A DNA stretch of 41,666 bases from Candidatus Levyibacteriota bacterium (GTDB lineage: Bacteria; Patescibacteriota; Microgenomatia; Levybacterales; UBA12049): assembly GCA_016199085.1 (NCBI GenBank), contig JACQHJ010000009.1, forward strand, positions 1 through 41,666, in the 5' to 3' direction. The notes under the pieces were generated by a model. That model did no database searches, had not been told where the DNA came from, and was given only the letters and a program-made list of their open reading frames with translations. The position numbers and the translations under genes were made by a program. Position 1 is the stretch's first letter. The number at the start of each line of letters is the position of its first letter. Shown in pieces: positions 37,871 through 41,666 of the stretch.

Positions 37871-39202
37871 TTAAATATCATTTATTCTTTTTATCTTAGC
37901 GCCTAAACTTTTAAGTCTTTTTTCAAAATTTTCGTATCCTCTGTCCAAATACTCCAATCCGAAAAGTATGCTTTCCCCGCTTGCAACCAAAGCACCCAAA
38001 ACAAGGGTTGCGCCTGCTCTGATATCGGTCATGGTCAAAATTCCGTTATGAAGCCTTACCGGCCCTGTTATTTTTGCGCCGTGGAAGTGATTTTTTTTAT
38101 CGTCTTTAATATTGAAATTATAAAACTTTGCCGGGTTTTTTACTTTTGGATTATATAATTCAATATCCGCACCCATTTTTCTAAGTTCCCTAACATAATT
38201 AAACCTGTTTTCGTAAACAGTTTCATGCAAGGTTGATGCACCGTTTGCCTGAGTCATTAAAACGGCCCACGGTCCCTGCCAGTCTGTCATAAATCCGGGA
38301 TAGAAGGTAGTCGTAACTTGTGAGGGCTTAAGGGGGCCTTTGTAGAAAAATCTTATTCCGTCCTTTTTAATTTCAAACCCAGCCCCGATTTTTTTAAGCA
38401 TCTCCAAGAATTCTTCTAAGCCTCTTTTTGTTATATCTTTTATGAAGACGTCTCCCTGGGTGATGATTGCGCCTACTGCAAAAGTTACGATTTCGTTTCT
38501 GTCGGGTGCGATAATAAAGCTTGCCTTATGGAGTTTTTCCACTCCCTCAATAACTATTCTTCTTTTGTTTTCTCTGACAATTTTTGCCCCCATTCTTCTC
38601 AAAAACGCAATCAACTCATCAATTTCAGGCTCGGCGGCTGCGTTTTCTAAAACTGTCTTTCCTTTTGCCAAAACTGCTGCAATAAGCATTGTTTCTGTTC
38701 CTGTATGTGTGCTTTTTTCGAATTTATAATACGCACCTTTTAGTCCGTTTGGGGCGGTTGCATGGAAAAATCCGTCACGACTATCATACTTTACTTTTAC
38801 CCCCATTTTCTTTAGTCCCCCAATAACTCTGTCTATCGGTCTTGCTCCGATTCTGCAGCCTCCCGGATTTGGAATTATTGCCTCTTTCTTTCTGGCAAGA
38901 AGGGGGGCCAAAAACATAAATGAGGTTCTTGTCTCGGCAGCTTTTTCAAGTGCAATTTTATTGCTGACGAAATCGTTTACGTGCATGACAAGACTGTGAT
39001 CAGTAAACATAATTTTTCCTCCTAAGTGTTCTATTATCTCTGTCATTGCATAGACATCTGAAATCAAAGGAACGTTTTCAATATCAATTTCATCAGATGT
39101 AAGACAGGCGGCAACGAGCACTTTTAGGACCACGTTTTTAGAACCGAAGACTTTAACTTCTCCTTTTAACTTTTTCCCTCCGACAATCTCAAATCGTTGC
39201 AT
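37871..39202 (-). CDS. murA: UDP-GlcNAc 1-carboxyvinyltransferase MurA
   Basis: 443-residue enolpyruvyl transferase that commits UDP-GlcNAc to peptidoglycan synthesis. Lys22-Asn23 in VFGSKNVVLK and the catalytic-loop Cys116 in PNPGGCRIGARPID (111-124) are kept, so fosfomycin sensitivity is expected from the family. The domain repeats are clear, with TDWQGPWAVLMTQANGAS and LTMTDIRAGATLVLGALVAS in the second half. murA is not usually within a dcw cluster between murC and mraY. It starts one base after murC (TAATATG). Confidence 0.97.
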   Translation of the reverse strand: MQRFEIVGGKKLKGEVKVFGSKNVVLKVLVAACLTSDEIDIENVPLISDVYAMTEIIEHLGGKIMFTDHSLVMHVNDFVSNKIALEKAAETRTSFMFLAPLLARKKEAIIPNPGGCRIGARPIDRVIGGLKKMGVKVKYDSRDGFFHATAPNGLKGAYYKFEKSTHTGTETMLIAAVLAKGKTVLENAAAEPEIDELIAFLRRMGAKIVRENKRRIVIEGVEKLHKASFIIAPDRNEIVTFAVGAIITQGDVFIKDITKRGLEEFLEMLKKIGAGFEIKKDGIRFFYKGPLKPSQVTTTFYPGFMTDWQGPWAVLMTQANGASTLHETVYENRFNYVRELRKMGADIELYNPKVKNPAKFYNFNIKDDKKNHFHGAKITGPVRLHNGILTMTDIRAGATLVLGALVASGESILFGLEYLDRGYENFEKRLKSLGAKIKRINDI

Positions 39203-39203
39203 A

Positions 39204-40616
39204 TTAATTTAAATCATCTGCTAGCTTATAGATGTTTCCAGCGCCCATAGTGAGCACAATCCAGTTGTTTCCATAAGCTTTTTGGTTGACATATTTTACC
39301 ACATCGTAAAGATCTGAAAAATGAAAAACATTACTTGATAGCTTGGCAATTTCATCTAATAGAAGTTTTGAAGAGACAGATTCATCTATAGGTTCTCTTG
39401 CGGAAGGATATATATCAACCAAAATCAACTCCGTTGCGTCTGCAAACGAGTATTTAAAATCCTCGAACAGTTTTTTTGTTCTGGAATAAGTATGAGGTTG
39501 AAATATGCACAATATCTTTTTCCCAGGGAAAGTCTTTTTAAAAGCCAAAAGAGTCTTTTTTATTTCTGTCGGATGATGGGCATAATCATCGTATAAAATT
39601 GCGCCGCTTGATAGATCTTTTATAAACTCAAACCTTCTTCTCGAACCTGTAAATTTCATAAGTCCCTTTCTAATTCTCTCCAAAGAAAGCCCGATTTCAA
39701 GACATACCAAAATAGCGGCAAGAGCATTTAGCGCGTTATGTTCTCCTGTAACATTTAACATAAACTCCCCGAGATTTGTCTTGCCGTTTTGTATCCAGAA
39801 AAACATCTTCTCTTTTTCAATTGAAATTTTGTCGATATAAAAATCGGCATTTTTGGAGAATCCGTAAGTTATTACTCTTCCGGAAACTCTTTTAATAAGA
39901 CTTTCAGTTTGAAAATCGTCAATGCAGGCAATAAGTGATCCGTCAATTGCAATATTATTTGAAAATAAGTAAAAAGCCTCCCTTAAATGCTCTATGGATT
40001 CATATAAATCAGGATGGTCAAGTTCAATACTTGTGATAACTGCAATCTTTGGCTTTTGCCATAAAAGCTTAGGTGTCCTGTCATACTTTGGCTCTGTTGC
40101 GTATTCATCTGCTTCAGCGACAAAATATTTGCCTTTGCCAAAATGACCGCAGGAGGAGAGATACGGTACATTTCCCGTTCCTATAACAAAAGAAGGATCA
40201 AGCTTTTCTTCCCGTAAAATCGTTGCAATCATTGCTGTTGTTGTAGTTTTTCCATGAGTTCCTGAAATAGATATTCCTTCAAAGGATTTTCCAAAGATAT
40301 CGCCTTTCATAAACTCCCCTACTGCCTGCCCCTGGGTCCACACATTTATGCCTCTTTTTTTTGCTTCAACTACCTCGATATGATCAAATCCGCCGTGGGC
40401 TCCGGTTGTAATTACAAGGTCTGCTGTGTCTATATGTGAAGCTGCAAAACCTTTCATGGGCTCAATTCCATCATTTCTTAAGGCAGAGTCTGTAATAAAC
40501 TCCTCGTCAATGTCGCACCCGCTAACTTTAAAGCCTGCCTGCTTTGCAATTATGGCAAGAGGCGTCATTCCTACTCCTTTTATTCCAACAAAATGGATGT
40601 GTTTTTTCTTTTTCAT
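39204..40616 (-). CDS. murC: UDP-N-acetylmuramate-L-alanine ligase MurC
   Basis: 470-residue Mur ligase that adds the first amino acid to UDP-MurNAc. The N-terminal Rossmann domain reads IHFVGIKGVGMTPLAIIAK (7-25). The P-loop is SGTHGKTTTTAM (118-129), the ATP/Mg site includes VAEADEYATE, and the central domain has ELDHPDLY and TGEHNALNALAA. The C-terminal domain begins near DDYAHHPTEIKKTL, the MurC/Mpl signature. MurC is preferred to Mpl because of position and because no other candidate lies here. The ATG overlaps the murE stop (ATGA) with AAGG upstream. Confidence 0.94.
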   Translation of the reverse strand: MKKKKHIHFVGIKGVGMTPLAIIAKQAGFKVSGCDIDEEFITDSALRNDGIEPMKGFAASHIDTADLVITTGAHGGFDHIEVVEAKKRGINVWTQGQAVGEFMKGDIFGKSFEGISISGTHGKTTTTAMIATILREEKLDPSFVIGTGNVPYLSSCGHFGKGKYFVAEADEYATEPKYDRTPKLLWQKPKIAVITSIELDHPDLYESIEHLREAFYLFSNNIAIDGSLIACIDDFQTESLIKRVSGRVITYGFSKNADFYIDKISIEKEKMFFWIQNGKTNLGEFMLNVTGEHNALNALAAILVCLEIGLSLERIRKGLMKFTGSRRRFEFIKDLSSGAILYDDYAHHPTEIKKTLLAFKKTFPGKKILCIFQPHTYSRTKKLFEDFKYSFADATELILVDIYPSAREPIDESVSSKLLLDEIAKLSSNVFHFSDLYDVVKYVNQKAYGNNWIVLTMGAGNIYKLADDLN

Positions 40617-41666
40617 ATTGCAACCTTAAGATTTAAATCCGAAAGAATATTTCTGACGACTTCATACTCATCCCAAGGCTCTTCTCCGTTACCCAAGTTC
40701 ATAGAATTTTCAGCCGCTTTTCCCGTAATTAAAACCAGATCATTCTTCTTTGCCATACCGATTGCTGCAGTTATAGCCTGTTTTCTGTCGACAATTTTCA
40801 ATATTTTTCCTTTTGGATTATCAATCCCGCTTTCAATTTGCTCTATGATTTTATTGACATCCTCACTTCTTGGATCCTCCGTTGTCAAAATTACAATGTC
40901 GGCAAAGCTTGCCGAAATATCACCCATATAAGGACGTTTCAGAGTATCTCTTTCTCCGGCAGAACCGAATACGTGAATTATTTTCCCTCTAATAATAGGC
41001 CTTAAGCTTTTTAGAAGCTGCTCAAACGCATTTGGGGTATGGGCAAAGTCAATCATTACACCAAATTCACCCCTATAAACAAAATCGAGTCTTCCTTTCG
41101 GGAGATCAAAAGATAAAAGAGCCTTTTTTATTTCCTCATCCGAAAGTCCCAGGCTCTTACATGCAGCAACCGCTGCCAAAACATTATACTTATTAAATTC
41201 CCCGAAGATGTTCGCATTTGAAATATCGAAATTTTCCGGATTTATCTCGGAGCCTTCAAAAAAACCATAAGTAACCCAGTCTTTAGGATCCTTGCTGCTT
41301 TTTGCCTGATTTAAAAGCTGGTATGCGGCATCATCTTTATTAACGACGGCGATTTTTGCTTTTTTCAAAAGCTTTTCTTTTGTCTTGACGTAATTGTCAT
41401 ACGTCTTATGATAGTCGAGGTGTTCGCTTGTTAGGTTGGTTATTACTCCTATTTCAAACGGAACTCCTAAAGCCCGTTCTTGGTCAAGCGAGTGTGAGGT
41501 AACTTCCAAGACAAAATACTTTGCACCTTGTCTTCTTGCTTTAAAAAAGAGTTTTTGAAGAAGAAATGACTGGGGAGTCGTAACATGGAAACCGATCGGG
41601 TATATCTTATCGCCGATTACTGCTCCTAAACTTGATACCATAGAGACCCTTTTACCGCTTTCCTTA
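40613..41666 (-). CDS. murE: UDP-MurNAc-tripeptide synthetase MurE (N-terminus beyond right edge)
   Basis: The frame stays open to the window edge (KESGKRVSM precedes the first internal ATG at 41641), so the P-loop and N-terminal domain lie outside. The visible 351 codons include TTPQSFLLQ, VTSHSLDQERALGVPFEIGVITNL, SEHLDYHKTYDNYVK, GEFNKYNVLAAVA, DFAHTPNAFEQLL and FGSAGERDTLKRPYMG. The specificity loop reads TTEDPRSEDVNKI. An Arg in this D-x-P-R position is the mark of meso-diaminopimelate ligases, so a DAP-type wall is inferred. It is the most upstream visible gene of the cluster. Confidence 0.94.
   Translation of the reverse strand, partial: KESGKRVSMVSSLGAVIGDKIYPIGFHVTTPQSFLLQKLFFKARRQGAKYFVLEVTSHSLDQERALGVPFEIGVITNLTSEHLDYHKTYDNYVKTKEKLLKKAKIAVVNKDDAAYQLLNQAKSSKDPKDWVTYGFFEGSEINPENFDISNANIFGEFNKYNVLAAVAACKSLGLSDEEIKKALLSFDLPKGRLDFVYRGEFGVMIDFAHTPNAFEQLLKSLRPIIRGKIIHVFGSAGERDTLKRPYMGDISASFADIVILTTEDPRSEDVNKIIEQIESGIDNPKGKILKIVDRKQAITAAIGMAKKNDLVLITGKAAENSMNLGNGEEPWDEYEVVRNILSDLNLKVAI

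Noticed and set aside
1-41666. CRISPR arrays, insertion sequences, integrases and attachment sites
   Set aside because: No direct-repeat arrays, transposase-like proteins or terminal repeats were found on reading; the tRNA-Val 3' end has no adjacent integrase or duplicated segment.

Overview
The window is AT-rich and gene-dense, has no intergenic space longer than about 200 bp, and uses the standard code (TGA is used as a stop, for example at mltG's neighbours mraY and murE). Small stand-alone versions of envelope enzymes, many giant GT-C membrane glycosyltransferases, a dcw cluster that includes murA and a one-domain GlmU-like protein, and numerous unrecognised small proteins all suggest a Candidate Phyla Radiation (Patescibacteria) genome, most likely Microgenomates-like. 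This assignment is inference; no 16S rRNA gene is present.

Region 1 (1-15615) is a cell-surface glycan locus. It holds two GT2 enzymes, two GT2::GT-C fusion proteins, two GT4 glycosyltransferases, two further GT-C-type membrane proteins, a Wzx-type flippase, a sugar C-methyltransferase and a second methyltransferase. A DPM1-like enzyme (6807-7517) probably supplies the polyprenyl-phosphate sugar that GT-C enzymes use as donor, so the locus can be read as: load lipid carrier, build glycan inside, flip, extend outside.

Region 2 (15710-24152) contains a secreted kelch-propeller/C39-peptidase protein, a tRNA-Val(CAC), lepB, and a minus-strand housekeeping block ileS-rodA-rplU-rpmA-parB. A 9-bp inverted repeat sits on the promoter between rplU and rpmA.

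Region 3 (24.2-31.0 kb) is the accessory part. It has several unrecognised proteins, each with its own promoter, a divergent GT-A-like 595-residue protein, mltG, a PadR-like regulator split by a frame change, and a compact three-gene plus-strand operon (29913-30956). That operon encodes two small proteins that share a motif and a 214-residue caspase-like (clan CD) peptidase. It is the best candidate for an undescribed system in the window.

Region 4 (31001-41666, minus strand) is the division and peptidoglycan cluster murE-murC-murA-glmU-like-mraY-ftsW-murG-ftsQ-ftsA-ftsZ. It makes UDP-MurNAc-peptide precursors, lipid I and lipid II, and the FtsZ/FtsA/FtsQ/FtsW division machinery.

A striking property of the whole window is its transcription-translation signals. 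Recognisable sigma-70-type promoters (often TGnTATAAT) lie so close to start codons that most first genes would be leaderless or have 5' UTRs under about 17 nt without a Shine-Dalgarno. Inside operons, stop and start codons are fused (ATGA, TAATATG, TAATTATG, TAAATG).
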